A DNA stretch of 13,642 nt from Flavobacteriaceae bacterium (GCA_013001365.1 JABDMQ010000109.1:1-13642); one strand, 5' to 3'. Counted from the stretch's first letter, positions 6,524-13,113 are shown. Program-made: numbers and translations. Notes: a model not told the origin generated them from the sequence alone.

Positions 6524-7645
6524 ATGGCAAAAGAAGATTTTTACGAAATATTAGGTATTAGTAAGGGTGCGAGCGAGAGTGAGATAAAAAAGGCCTATCG
6601 AAAGATGGCATTGAAGTATCACCCAGATAAAAACCCTGATGACAAGGTGGCCGAAGAAAAGTTCAAGAAGGCAGCCGAGGCTTACGAAGTACTTAGTAAT
6701 CCTGAGAAAAAGCAACGCTACGATCAATTTGGTCATTCTGCATTTGATGGTGCAGGAGGATTTGGTGGTGGAGGCATGAATATGGAAGATATATTCAGTC
6801 AATTCGGTGATATTTTTGGAGGTGCGTTTAGTGGTGGTTTCTCTGGCTTTGGTGGGGGCTTTGGAGGAGGACAGCGTCGTGCTAAAGGTGGAAATTTAAG
6901 AATCAGGGTTAAACTGACACTTGAAGAAATTGCTAACGGCGTTGAGAAGAAAATTAAGGTAAAACGTAAAATACAAGCCCCTGGAACAACCTATAAGACA
7001 TGCCCTACATGCAATGGATCTGGTCAAGTTACTCGAATCCAGAATACCATTCTAGGTAGGATGCAAACTGCTTCACCATGTAATTCTTGCCGTGGGGCAG
7101 GTCAGACTATCGATAAGAAACCTGCAGATGCTGATGCTCAAGGATTGAAGGTTCAAGAAGAAACAGTTTCTATTAAGATTCCTGCAGGTGTTGTAGATGG
7201 CATGCAGCTTAAGGTTACAGGAAAAGGTAATGAAGCCCCGGGCAATGGTATTGCTGGGGATCTTTTAGTTGCTATTGAAGAGAAAGACCATGAGACATTG
7301 CAGCGAGAAGGTGATAATTTGCATTATGACCTTTATGTAAGCATTTCTGATGCTGTTCTCGGTACATCTAAAGAGATTGACACAGTAACTGGTAAAGTGC
7401 GTATTAAGATAGAGCCAGGGGTTCAGTCAGGAAAGATTCTTCGTTTACGTGGTAAAGGAATACCAAGCATAAACGGCTATGGAAAAGGAGACTTATTAGT
7501 GCATGTTAATGTCTGGACACCAAAAACATTAAACAAAACGCAAAAAGACTTCTTTGAAAGTATGCGCGAGGATGAGAATTTCGAACCAAGTCCAGCAAGT
7601 AGTGATAAGTCATTTTTTGAAAAAGTAAAAGACATGTTCTCTTAA
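6524..7645 (+). CDS. dnaJ: DnaJ (Hsp40) co-chaperone with a two-motif zinc finger
   Basis: DnaJ delivers unfolded proteins to DnaK and stimulates its ATPase. The J domain occupies residues 1-70 with the HPD motif at 33-35. A Gly/Phe-rich linker follows (about 75-122). Residues 127 onward form the substrate-binding domains, and the end ESFFEKVKDMF-like tail is typical of flavobacterial DnaJ. The zinc region holds only CPTCNGSG (160-167) and CNSCRGAG (186-193), while E. coli DnaJ has four CXXCXGXG motifs. The segment between them (168-185) has no Cys, so one zinc site, built from the first and last motif, remains. The frame is intact, so this is not a sequencing deletion of a visible kind. It lies seven bases after grpE and ends at a hairpin terminator. 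Confidence 0.94.
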   Translation: MAKEDFYEILGISKGASESEIKKAYRKMALKYHPDKNPDDKVAEEKFKKAAEAYEVLSNPEKKQRYDQFGHSAFDGAGGFGGGGMNMEDIFSQFGDIFGGAFSGGFSGFGGGFGGGQRRAKGGNLRIRVKLTLEEIANGVEKKIKVKRKIQAPGTTYKTCPTCNGSGQVTRIQNTILGRMQTASPCNSCRGAGQTIDKKPADADAQGLKVQEETVSIKIPAGVVDGMQLKVTGKGNEAPGNGIAGDLLVAIEEKDHETLQREGDNLHYDLYVSISDAVLGTSKEIDTVTGKVRIKIEPGVQSGKILRLRGKGIPSINGYGKGDLLVHVNVWTPKTLNKTQKDFFESMREDENFEPSPASSDKSFFEKVKDMFS

Positions 7646-7689
7646 AGGCAAGTGAGTAAAGACATACGAATTCATTTATTTGAATTAAA

Positions 7690-7716
7690 GGTCCTGCTTT
7701 TCGAGCAGGACTTCTT
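7690..7716 (+). terminator. Intrinsic terminator of grpE-dnaJ
   Basis: The arms 7691-7698 (GTCCTGCT) and 7704-7711 (AGCAGGAC) pair perfectly over eight bases around a TTTCG loop. They are extended by a G-U and an A-T pair, and a short T-rich tail follows. Confidence 0.82.
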
Positions 7717-7772
7717 ATTTCATGGATTTGAAGAATAATTATTTTGTTTAACTTTTATTTAAGAAATTGTAT

Positions 7773-7780
7773 TATATTTG
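7773..7780 (+). promoter_or_regulatory. Promoter-like TATATTTG box inside the dnaJ-ABC gap
   Basis: This is a perfect TAnnTTTG match located after the dnaJ terminator and before the second terminator. No protein-coding gene begins downstream before that terminator. The nearest upstream TTG (7744-7746) is 26 bases away, longer than the usual spacing, so the -33 element is doubtful. Confidence 0.4.
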
Positions 7781-7784
7781 ATTT

Positions 7785-7873
7785 ATCACTAGTTTAAAAT
7801 TAGTGGTAATTTTTCTTTTTCATAGCAATTTTTTCCCATCCTTGATTTGATCGAGGGTGGGTTTTGTTTTTTT
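7785..7873 (+). ncRNA. Candidate small RNA (hairpin, spacer, terminator hairpin)
   Basis: A TATATTTG box at 7773-7780 predicts a transcript start near 7785. A hairpin with arms TTATCACTAG (7783-7792) and TTAGTGGTAA (7800-7809) lies at that point. A pyrimidine-rich single-stranded stretch follows (7810-7834, including TTTTTCTTTTTC), and then a strong terminator. The unit would be about 85-95 nt. This is the general shape of a bacterial sRNA. I cannot assign it to a known RNA family. The alternatives are a leftover leader or a second dnaJ terminator. Confidence 0.35.
7835..7873 (+). terminator. Strong intrinsic terminator in the dnaJ-ABC gap
   Basis: Arms 7835-7845 (CCCATCCTTGA) and 7851-7861 (TCGAGGGTGGG) pair at all 11 positions, two of them G-U, around a five-base loop. 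TTTT, G and a seven-base T-run (7867-7873) follow. It is oriented for plus-strand transcripts. It ends a transcript that does not come from a recognised gene, since dnaJ already has its own terminator. Confidence 0.82.
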
Positions 7874-7890
7874 GCGCTTAGCCTATATAA

Positions 7891-7905
7891 TTAAGGCCTT
7901 AAGGC
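7891..7905. repeat. 12-base palindrome with tandem TTAAGGC repeats upstream of the ABC operon
   Basis: TTAAGGCCTTAA at 7891-7902 is a perfect palindrome. The same bases also give TTAAGGC twice (7891-7897 and 7899-7905). It ends 23 bases before the probable -7 box of the ABC operon, so it covers the -33 region and could be an operator. No regulator is identified. Confidence 0.4.
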
Positions 7906-7928
7906 AACGTTTCTTTTGTAACATTTAA

Positions 7929-7936
7929 TATCTTTA
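7929..7936 (+). promoter_or_regulatory. Probable -7 box of the ABC-mscS-regulator operon (TATCTTTA)
   Basis: This is TAnnTTTA, one base off the TAnnTTTG consensus, 32 bases before the ATG at 7969. It is the best candidate in the region after the upstream terminator. Confidence 0.45.
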
Positions 7937-7968
7937 CGACACTAATAATGTAATCGAATTGCAACTAT

Positions 7969-8895
7969 ATGAAAGATTTGCTCATAGCAGATTCTGTATC
8001 CAAAAAATTTGGAAATTTCACTGCCCTTAACAATGTTTCAATAGCTGTCCCAGAGGGCAGCATTTTTGGTTTGTTAGGTCCAAATGGAGCAGGCAAGACT
8101 ACCTTGATCAGGATCATCAATCAGATTACGATGCCTGATACGGGTACTGTAACCCTTGACGGAGAACTGTTAAAGCCACACCATATTAAAGACATAGGGT
8201 ATTTACCAGAAGAAAGAGGACTGTACAAATCCATGAAGGTTGGTGAACAAGCTGTATATCTTGCTCAGCTTAAAGGACTAAGTCATACCGAAGCCAAGAA
8301 AAGATTGAAATATTGGTTCGACCGGCTTGAAATCGGTGATTGGTGGAACAAGAAAATCCAAGAGCTTTCTAAAGGGATGGCACAGAAAATCCAGTTCATT
8401 GTAACTGTTTTGCATGAGCCGAAATTGTTGATATTCGATGAGCCTTTTTCTGGGTTCGACCCTATAAATGCGAATCTTATAAAAGATGAGATCTTAAGAC
8501 TTCGAGAGGAAGGTGCAACTGTAATCTTCTCGACACATCGTATGGAATCTGTGGAAGAACTTTGTGATAATATAGCATTATTGAATCTGGCCAATAAAAT
8601 ATTGGATGGTAAATTAATGGACATCAAACGTGAGTATAAGAGCAATACTTATGAAGTTGGACTGAATACCGGCAATAAAGAAGAATTGAAAAAGCAACTT
8701 GAACAAAAGTTTGAGATTTCGAAGGCCAATTTTAGAACCGTTGGGGATGAATTGAAGCTTAACATTAAACTTAACGGAAGCGATTCTCCAAATCAATTGC
8801 TTAGCTATTTAACAAATAAAGCCGAAGTTTCACATTTTGTAGAACTCATTCCAAGTGCGAACGATATCTTTATTCAAGCTGTAAAAAAGAACTAA
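7969..8895 (+). CDS. ABC transporter ATP-binding protein, NatA-like
   Basis: This 308-residue cytoplasmic ATPase energises the permease encoded next to it. The Walker A motif is GPNGAGKT at 37-44 and the ABC signature is LSKGM at 133-137. Walker B is LLIFDEP at 153-159, the D-loop is in SGFDP and the switch His is His190 in STHRME. Residues from about 215 onward form an extra C-terminal domain (DUF4162-like) common in the NatA/drug-export class with ABC-2 permeases. The substrate cannot be told from sequence; sodium, drug, lipid or protein export are all possible. The permease gene follows after one base. Transcription probably starts from the TATCTTTA box, separated from dnaJ by two terminators. 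Confidence 0.9.
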   Translation: MKDLLIADSVSKKFGNFTALNNVSIAVPEGSIFGLLGPNGAGKTTLIRIINQITMPDTGTVTLDGELLKPHHIKDIGYLPEERGLYKSMKVGEQAVYLAQLKGLSHTEAKKRLKYWFDRLEIGDWWNKKIQELSKGMAQKIQFIVTVLHEPKLLIFDEPFSGFDPINANLIKDEILRLREEGATVIFSTHRMESVEELCDNIALLNLANKILDGKLMDIKREYKSNTYEVGLNTGNKEELKKQLEQKFEISKANFRTVGDELKLNIKLNGSDSPNQLLSYLTNKAEVSHFVELIPSANDIFIQAVKKN

Positions 8896-8896
8896 A

Positions 8897-10213
8897 ATGA
8901 ATCATCTAGGATTAATTATAAAGCGTGAGTATTTAACTAAGGTCAAGAACAAATCATTCTTGATCATGACGATACTTAGTCCATTGATCATGATTGCACT
9001 CATTGCAGTTGTAGCTTATTTGTCGCAGTTGAACAATAATAAGCAAAGAACTATTAATATTTTGGATGAATCAGGTCTGGTCCAGGATATTTTCAAAAGT
9101 ACTGAGAATACCACCTATAATATGCTCACGAATATATCGCTTGATGAGGCAATTAATGATGTTCAGGAAAATGATGAATATGGTCTCCTTCATATTTCCA
9201 AAGGTGACGGCCCTATTACGGACTATGACCTTAAGACCAAATTCTATTCTGAAGATTCACCATCATTATCTATAATATCGAGCCTTGAGAATAGGCTCGA
9301 AAGAAGAATAGAAGACCTCAAGCTTCAAAGTGTTGGTGTAGACCTTGAAAAGATAAAGGCCTCACAGACCGATGTCAATATTGCCCAAGAAAGCTTTAGT
9401 GGTGAAACATCGTCAAAAATCGGAAACGTAATGAAACTTGCTTTTGGAGGCATTGCGGGATATTTGCTATTCATGTTCATTATCATATATGGCAATATGA
9501 TCATGCGAAGTGTCATCGAAGAAAAAACAAGTAGAATCATTGAAATCATCATATCTTCCGTTAAACCTGTACAACTCATGTTAGGCAAGATCATAGGAAC
9601 CTCTTTGGCTGGAATTACGCAATTCGTGATCTGGGTCATTCTAGGTGGCTTGGCCTTTTCCTTGGTTTCTTCAATATTTGGGATAGATATGTCTCAGATG
9701 CAGACGCCGCAGCAGGAAATGGTAGAGCAAGCAATGAGCGATCCTGATGCAAATGTCAAGGTCCAGATGCTCTTTAATGAACTAACCAGCTTGCCCATAG
9801 CAAATCTCCTTATCATGTTCGTGTTGTTTTTCATTGGAGGATATTTATTGTACAGTTCGTTATATGCGGCAATTGGTGCTGCTGTAGACAATGAAACAGA
9901 TACACAACAATTCATGTTGCCAATATTGATGCCTTTGATATTGGCTGTATATGTTGGCGTTTTTACGGTCATAGAGGACCCTCATGGAACGGTCTCCACA
10001 GTATTTTCATTCATCCCATTCACATCGCCCGTGGTCATGTTAATGCGTATTCCATTTGGTGTTCCGATTTGGCAACAATTGGTATCTTTAGGATTATTGA
10101 TAGGTACCTTTACGTTTACGGTTTGGTTTGCCGCTAAGATCTATAGGGTTGGTATATTAATGTATGGCAAGAAACCGACCTATAAGGAATTGTTTAAATG
10201 GTTAAAATATTAA
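8897..10213 (+). CDS. ABC-2 type permease, NatB-like
   Basis: This 438-residue inner-membrane protein is the membrane partner of the ATPase just upstream. An N-terminal basic stretch with REYLTKVKNKSF (10-21) leads into TM1 (about 21-43). A large domain outside the membrane (about 45-178) follows, then roughly six more helices near 182-203, 232-262, 300-330, 340-358, 367-385 and 394-415. The segment EEKTSRIIEIIISSVKP (208-224) after TM2 is the characteristic cytoplasmic coupling segment of NatB-type permeases. The one-base gap after the ATPase gene and the six-base gap before the MscS gene indicate one operon. The exported substrate is unknown. Confidence 0.88.
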   Translation: MNHLGLIIKREYLTKVKNKSFLIMTILSPLIMIALIAVVAYLSQLNNNKQRTINILDESGLVQDIFKSTENTTYNMLTNISLDEAINDVQENDEYGLLHISKGDGPITDYDLKTKFYSEDSPSLSIISSLENRLERRIEDLKLQSVGVDLEKIKASQTDVNIAQESFSGETSSKIGNVMKLAFGGIAGYLLFMFIIIYGNMIMRSVIEEKTSRIIEIIISSVKPVQLMLGKIIGTSLAGITQFVIWVILGGLAFSLVSSIFGIDMSQMQTPQQEMVEQAMSDPDANVKVQMLFNELTSLPIANLLIMFVLFFIGGYLLYSSLYAAIGAAVDNETDTQQFMLPILMPLILAVYVGVFTVIEDPHGTVSTVFSFIPFTSPVVMLMRIPFGVPIWQQLVSLGLLIGTFTFTVWFAAKIYRVGILMYGKKPTYKELFKWLKY

Positions 10214-10219
10214 GATGTA

Positions 10220-11047
10220 ATGGAGAAGTTGAATGAATTCTTGGGTTACGGATTCACGATAGGTGAAGGTATAAAGATAACCGTTGGCAATATCTTGGTA
10301 GTTCTTGCAGTACTTGTAATTACCTCATTGGTGTTGAATGCAATCCGAAAACTTGCCAGCCGGAAATTGCCACCTACGGACAAGCAGAAATTCAAGGTTG
10401 TTTTTTCCTATATTAAATATCTTGCATATGTGATAATTTTCTTGATCACTATGCATTCAGTAGGAGTGAATGTTACAGCTGTTTTTGCTGCCTCCGCTGC
10501 ATTGCTTATTGGTGTTGGTTTGGCACTTCAGACATTTTTTCAGGATATTATTGCTGGCGTGTTCATATTATTGGATCAATCGGTCCATGTTGGAGACATA
10601 ATTGAAATTGATGGCAAAGTTGGTCGCGTTGAAGAGATTAAACTACGAACAACAAGGGCTGTTACGATAGATAATAAGGTCTTAATAATTCCGCATCATT
10701 TATACCTGACCAATAGTTTATATAATTGGACACAGAATGGAACCGTAACTAGAGAAATAGTGGATGTAGGAGTGGCTTATGGAAGTGATGTCGAGCTTGT
10801 AAAAAATCTATTGATACAAGCTGCGAATGAGCATGAAGCCGTGTTAAAACATCCAGCACCATTAGTACTTTTTAGGGATTTTGGAGAAAGTTCCTTGGAT
10901 TTCAGGCTTATGGTAAGTTTAAATGATAGCTTTCAAGCAGGGATACCGAAGAGTGATCTGAGATTTAGTATTGACAGGCTATTTCGTGAAAACGGCGTAA
11001 CCATTCCGTTCCCACAGAGAGATATTCACATTATTGAAAATAAATAA
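10220..11047 (+). CDS. Small-conductance mechanosensitive channel, MscS family
   Basis: MscS channels open under membrane tension and let solutes out during hypo-osmotic shock. This 275-residue protein has the minimal three-helix plan: TM1 about 22-42, TM2 about 60-80 and the pore helix TM3 about 84-118. TM3 has the Gly/Ala-rich ALLIGVGLALQTFFQDIIAG segment typical of the family pore. A beta domain follows (GDIIEIDGKVGRVEEIKLRTT, 125-145) and then the alpha/beta cage domain. The usual IPN after the beta domain is IPHH here (157-160), a small deviation. The start ATG is six bases after the permease stop and the response-regulator ATG is four bases after this stop. The setting suggests a coordinated response to envelope or osmotic stress, which is inference. 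Confidence 0.9.
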   Translation: MEKLNEFLGYGFTIGEGIKITVGNILVVLAVLVITSLVLNAIRKLASRKLPPTDKQKFKVVFSYIKYLAYVIIFLITMHSVGVNVTAVFAASAALLIGVGLALQTFFQDIIAGVFILLDQSVHVGDIIEIDGKVGRVEEIKLRTTRAVTIDNKVLIIPHHLYLTNSLYNWTQNGTVTREIVDVGVAYGSDVELVKNLLIQAANEHEAVLKHPAPLVLFRDFGESSLDFRLMVSLNDSFQAGIPKSDLRFSIDRLFRENGVTIPFPQRDIHIIENK

Positions 11048-11051
11048 AGAA

Positions 11052-12227
11052 ATGGCGAAGATTTTAGTAATTGAAGATGAATCGGCAATACGACGTGTAT
11101 TGGTGAAGATACTATCAGAAGAGAATGATAAGTATGAGGTGGCCGAAGCCGAAGATGGCCTTGCTGGAGTCGAAATGATCAAAAAGGATGATTTTGATTT
11201 GATTCTTTGTGATATCAAGATGCCAAAAATGGATGGTGTTGAGGTCTTGGAAGCAGTGAAGAAGATAAAGCCAGAGATTCCAATGGTCATGATTTCCGGA
11301 CATGGCGATTTGGACACAGCAGTGAATACCATGCGTCTTGGAGCTTTTGATTATATATCCAAGCCACCTGACCTAAATAGACTGCTTAATACTGTAAGGA
11401 ATGCCCTTGACAAGAAAGAACTTGTAGTTGAAAACACACGACTAAAGAAAAAGGTTAGCAAGAATTATGAGATGATCGGTGAAAGTAAGGCCATATCTCA
11501 TATTAAGGATATTATAGAAAAAGTTGCAGCCACCGATGCGAGGGTCTTGATAACTGGACCGAATGGCACAGGTAAGGAATTAGTGGCACACTGGCTGCAC
11601 CAAAAAAGCGAAAGGGCTAATGGTCCTATGATTGAGGTCAATTGCGCAGCAATTCCTTCTGAATTGATTGAAAGTGAATTATTCGGACATGTTAAAGGTG
11701 CATTTACCTCGGCAAATAAGGATCGAGCAGGAAAATTTGAAGCAGCAAATGGGGGATCCATATTCCTGGATGAAATTGGGGACATGAGCCTTTCTGCCCA
11801 GGCCAAGGTTTTACGAGCATTGCAAGAAAGCCGGGTACAGAGAGTTGGAAGTGATAAGGATATAAAAGTAGATGTAAGAGTAATCGCTGCAACAAATAAA
11901 GACCTCAAAAAAGAAATAGAAGAAGGTAATTTCCGTGAAGACCTGTTTCACCGATTGGCAGTAATTCTTATTAAAGTTCCAGCTCTTAATGAAAGAAGAG
12001 AGGACATCCCGCTATTGGTCGATTATTTTTCGGAGAAGATTGCAAATGAACAAGGTACTGTCAAGAAATCATTTTCGAGTAAGGCATTAAAATTATTACA
12101 GAATTACGATTGGACAGGAAATATCCGAGAGCTTCGCAATGTTGTGGAGCGCTTGATCATCCTCGGAGAAAAAGAAGTGAGTGAAAGCGATGTTAAATTA
12201 TTCGCAAGTAAATCAATACTGTCTTAA
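11052..12227 (+). CDS. NtrC-family sigma-54 response regulator lacking a C-terminal HTH domain
   Basis: The 391-residue protein has an N-terminal receiver domain (1-120) with acidic Asp9 and Glu10, phospho-acceptor Asp54 in LCDIKMP and Lys104 in YISKPP. The AAA+ domain (about 140-370) has Walker A GPNGTGKE (169-176), Walker B FLDEIGD (238-244) and the arginine region FREDLFHRL (294-302). The sigma-54 contact loop reads GAFTSA (216-221) instead of GAFTGA. The protein stops about 20 residues after the AAA+ lid (NIRELRNVVERL), so there is no Fis-type helix-turn-helix. The start is the ATG four bases after the mscS stop; an upstream TTG at 11034 lies inside mscS and was rejected. No sensor kinase gene is nearby. 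It would activate RpoN-dependent transcription, possibly without binding DNA itself. Confidence 0.9.
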   Translation: MAKILVIEDESAIRRVLVKILSEENDKYEVAEAEDGLAGVEMIKKDDFDLILCDIKMPKMDGVEVLEAVKKIKPEIPMVMISGHGDLDTAVNTMRLGAFDYISKPPDLNRLLNTVRNALDKKELVVENTRLKKKVSKNYEMIGESKAISHIKDIIEKVAATDARVLITGPNGTGKELVAHWLHQKSERANGPMIEVNCAAIPSELIESELFGHVKGAFTSANKDRAGKFEAANGGSIFLDEIGDMSLSAQAKVLRALQESRVQRVGSDKDIKVDVRVIAATNKDLKKEIEEGNFREDLFHRLAVILIKVPALNERREDIPLLVDYFSEKIANEQGTVKKSFSSKALKLLQNYDWTGNIRELRNVVERLIILGEKEVSESDVKLFASKSILS

Positions 12228-12232
12228 CAATA

Positions 12233-12275
12233 AAAGAGATCAAATATCCAAGAATATATGATCTCTTTATTTTGC
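12233..12275. terminator. Bidirectional terminator after the response regulator
   Basis: Arms AAAGAGATCA (12233-12242) and TGATCTCTTT (12259-12268) pair perfectly over ten bases. The 16-base loop has a small internal ATAT/ATAT pairing. T-rich sequence lies on the right and A-rich on the left, so it can serve the plus-strand operon and the minus-strand gene that ends at 12291. Confidence 0.82.
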
Positions 12276-12290
12276 ATAATAATAAGTGAC

Positions 12291-13022
12291 CTATCTTATA
12301 TTACATTGATTTAATGCAGATAGGTAATTAGAGGTTATTTGTTTGACTGTAGTGAGATAGAAATTTTTGATAGTATCCATTGAGCTCAAAGCCAAATTGG
12401 ATGTATCGGTATTTGAATTGGTAACTTCAGCATTGCATCCACAGGCCTGCAATACATCATTAAAGGCATCAATGGATGCCTTTATAGCAACTTCGTTTGT
12501 TTCTATCAGCTGATTTTTTTTGATCTGCGACTCCTTTTTCTCTTTTTCGGCAAGCATCACTTTTATCTGTTCTTCCTTAAGTTGAAGTTCTATTTGTTGT
12601 TGTTTCAACTTAAATTGTTGATGCTGTAATTCTACAAGGTCAAGGTCTGCATCACTCATTTTTGTGCAGATCTCAAGATTCTCGATAGTCTCTTTGGCAA
12701 ATTCCCTTGCCTTTTTTACATAGAATCGACCATCTTCGTATGTTTCAGCTTGTTCTACACGGATAAGAGCTTCGGTTCCGTCGTAAGCTGCATTATAGGA
12801 TTCTTCGCATTTGCAAGCATTCAATTTAGCTTTTGCGCGCTCGAAAGCTTCTAAGGACCTCGCGGAATATTGTTTTAAATGTGATAAATTGTTCGAGTTG
12901 TAAGCCGTTTTAACATGTGAGTATGCATATATCACATCAGATTGGGCATCTGAGCATGAGGTTTGCGCATGAAATTGCACAGAAAAAAGGGCCAACAAGA
13001 AAAAAATGTAATTCTTTTTCAT
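12291..13022 (-). CDS. Secreted coiled-coil protein with seven cysteines, function unknown
   Basis: This 243-residue protein starts with a Sec signal peptide (MKKNYIFFLLALFSVQFHAQ) probably cleaved after Gln20. The mature protein has Cys at 23, 70, 72, 119, 194, 196 and 240, including two CxC pairs (CKC at 70-72 and CGC at 194-196). The whole chain looks helical. Residues about 126-172 are a strongly heptad-like Gln/Glu/Lys coiled coil (LQHQQFKLKQQQIELQLKEE and onward). There is no lipobox, membrane helix after the signal, or secretion-system C-terminal domain, so a periplasmic location is most likely. I do not recognise a named family. It is convergent with the response-regulator operon and divergent from the PPK2 gene, with which it shares a regulatory gap of 125 bases. 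Confidence 0.75.
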   Translation of the reverse strand: MKKNYIFFLLALFSVQFHAQTSCSDAQSDVIYAYSHVKTAYNSNNLSHLKQYSARSLEAFERAKAKLNACKCEESYNAAYDGTEALIRVEQAETYEDGRFYVKKAREFAKETIENLEICTKMSDADLDLVELQHQQFKLKQQQIELQLKEEQIKVMLAEKEKKESQIKKNQLIETNEVAIKASIDAFNDVLQACGCNAEVTNSNTDTSNLALSSMDTIKNFYLTTVKQITSNYLSALNQCNIR

Positions 13023-13051
13023 GGTATTGGGGTTTAAATTAATAAGTAGGT

Positions 13052-13100
13052 AAAGGCAAAGTAGTAAAAATTAGTCTTTTAGACTATTTTTTTTGCCTTT
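13052..13100. repeat. Nested inverted repeats between the secreted-protein gene and PPK2
   Basis: An outer 9-base inverted repeat (AAAGGCAAA at 13052-13060, TTTGCCTTT at 13092-13100) encloses an inner hairpin TAGTCT-TTT-AGACTA (13072-13086). The left arm overlaps a weak minus-strand promoter-like TACTTTG (13057-13063). The right arm overlaps the TTG (13093-13095) that serves as -33 for PPK2. The inner hairpin with its flanking A and T runs could also act as a terminator on either strand. Confidence 0.5.
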
Positions 13101-13113
13101 TATCGATAATCGG

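Larger units (their letters stand above)
7646..7968. other. 323-base gene-free stretch between dnaJ and the ABC operon
   Basis: No credible protein-coding frame is seen on either strand. From left to right it holds the dnaJ terminator (7690-7716), a promoter-like TATATTTG box (7773-7780), a long AT-rich hairpin (7783-7809) and a second strong terminator (7835-7873). A 12-base palindrome (7891-7902) and the probable promoter of the ABC operon (7929-7936) follow. Confidence 0.75.

Noticed and set aside
7669..7686. Inverted repeat AATTCA-TTTATT-TGAATT just before the dnaJ terminator
   Set aside because: Only six A/T-rich base pairs; too weak to separate from chance in this AT-rich gap.
8283..8645. 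A 120-codon minus-strand frame inside the ABC ATPase gene
   Set aside because: It covers the signature and Walker B coding region of the ATPase on the opposite strand; shadow frame.
9325..9639. A 104-codon minus-strand frame inside the permease gene
   Set aside because: Met/Ile-rich shadow of the transmembrane coding region, with no promoter or context.
11034..11051. TTG start for the response regulator six codons upstream of the ATG
   Set aside because: It lies inside the end of mscS, and receiver domains of this family begin at MAKILVIEDE; the ATG at 11052 fits the family.
11498..11908. A 136-codon minus-strand frame inside the response regulator
   Set aside because: It is antisense to the conserved AAA+ domain and has no family features.
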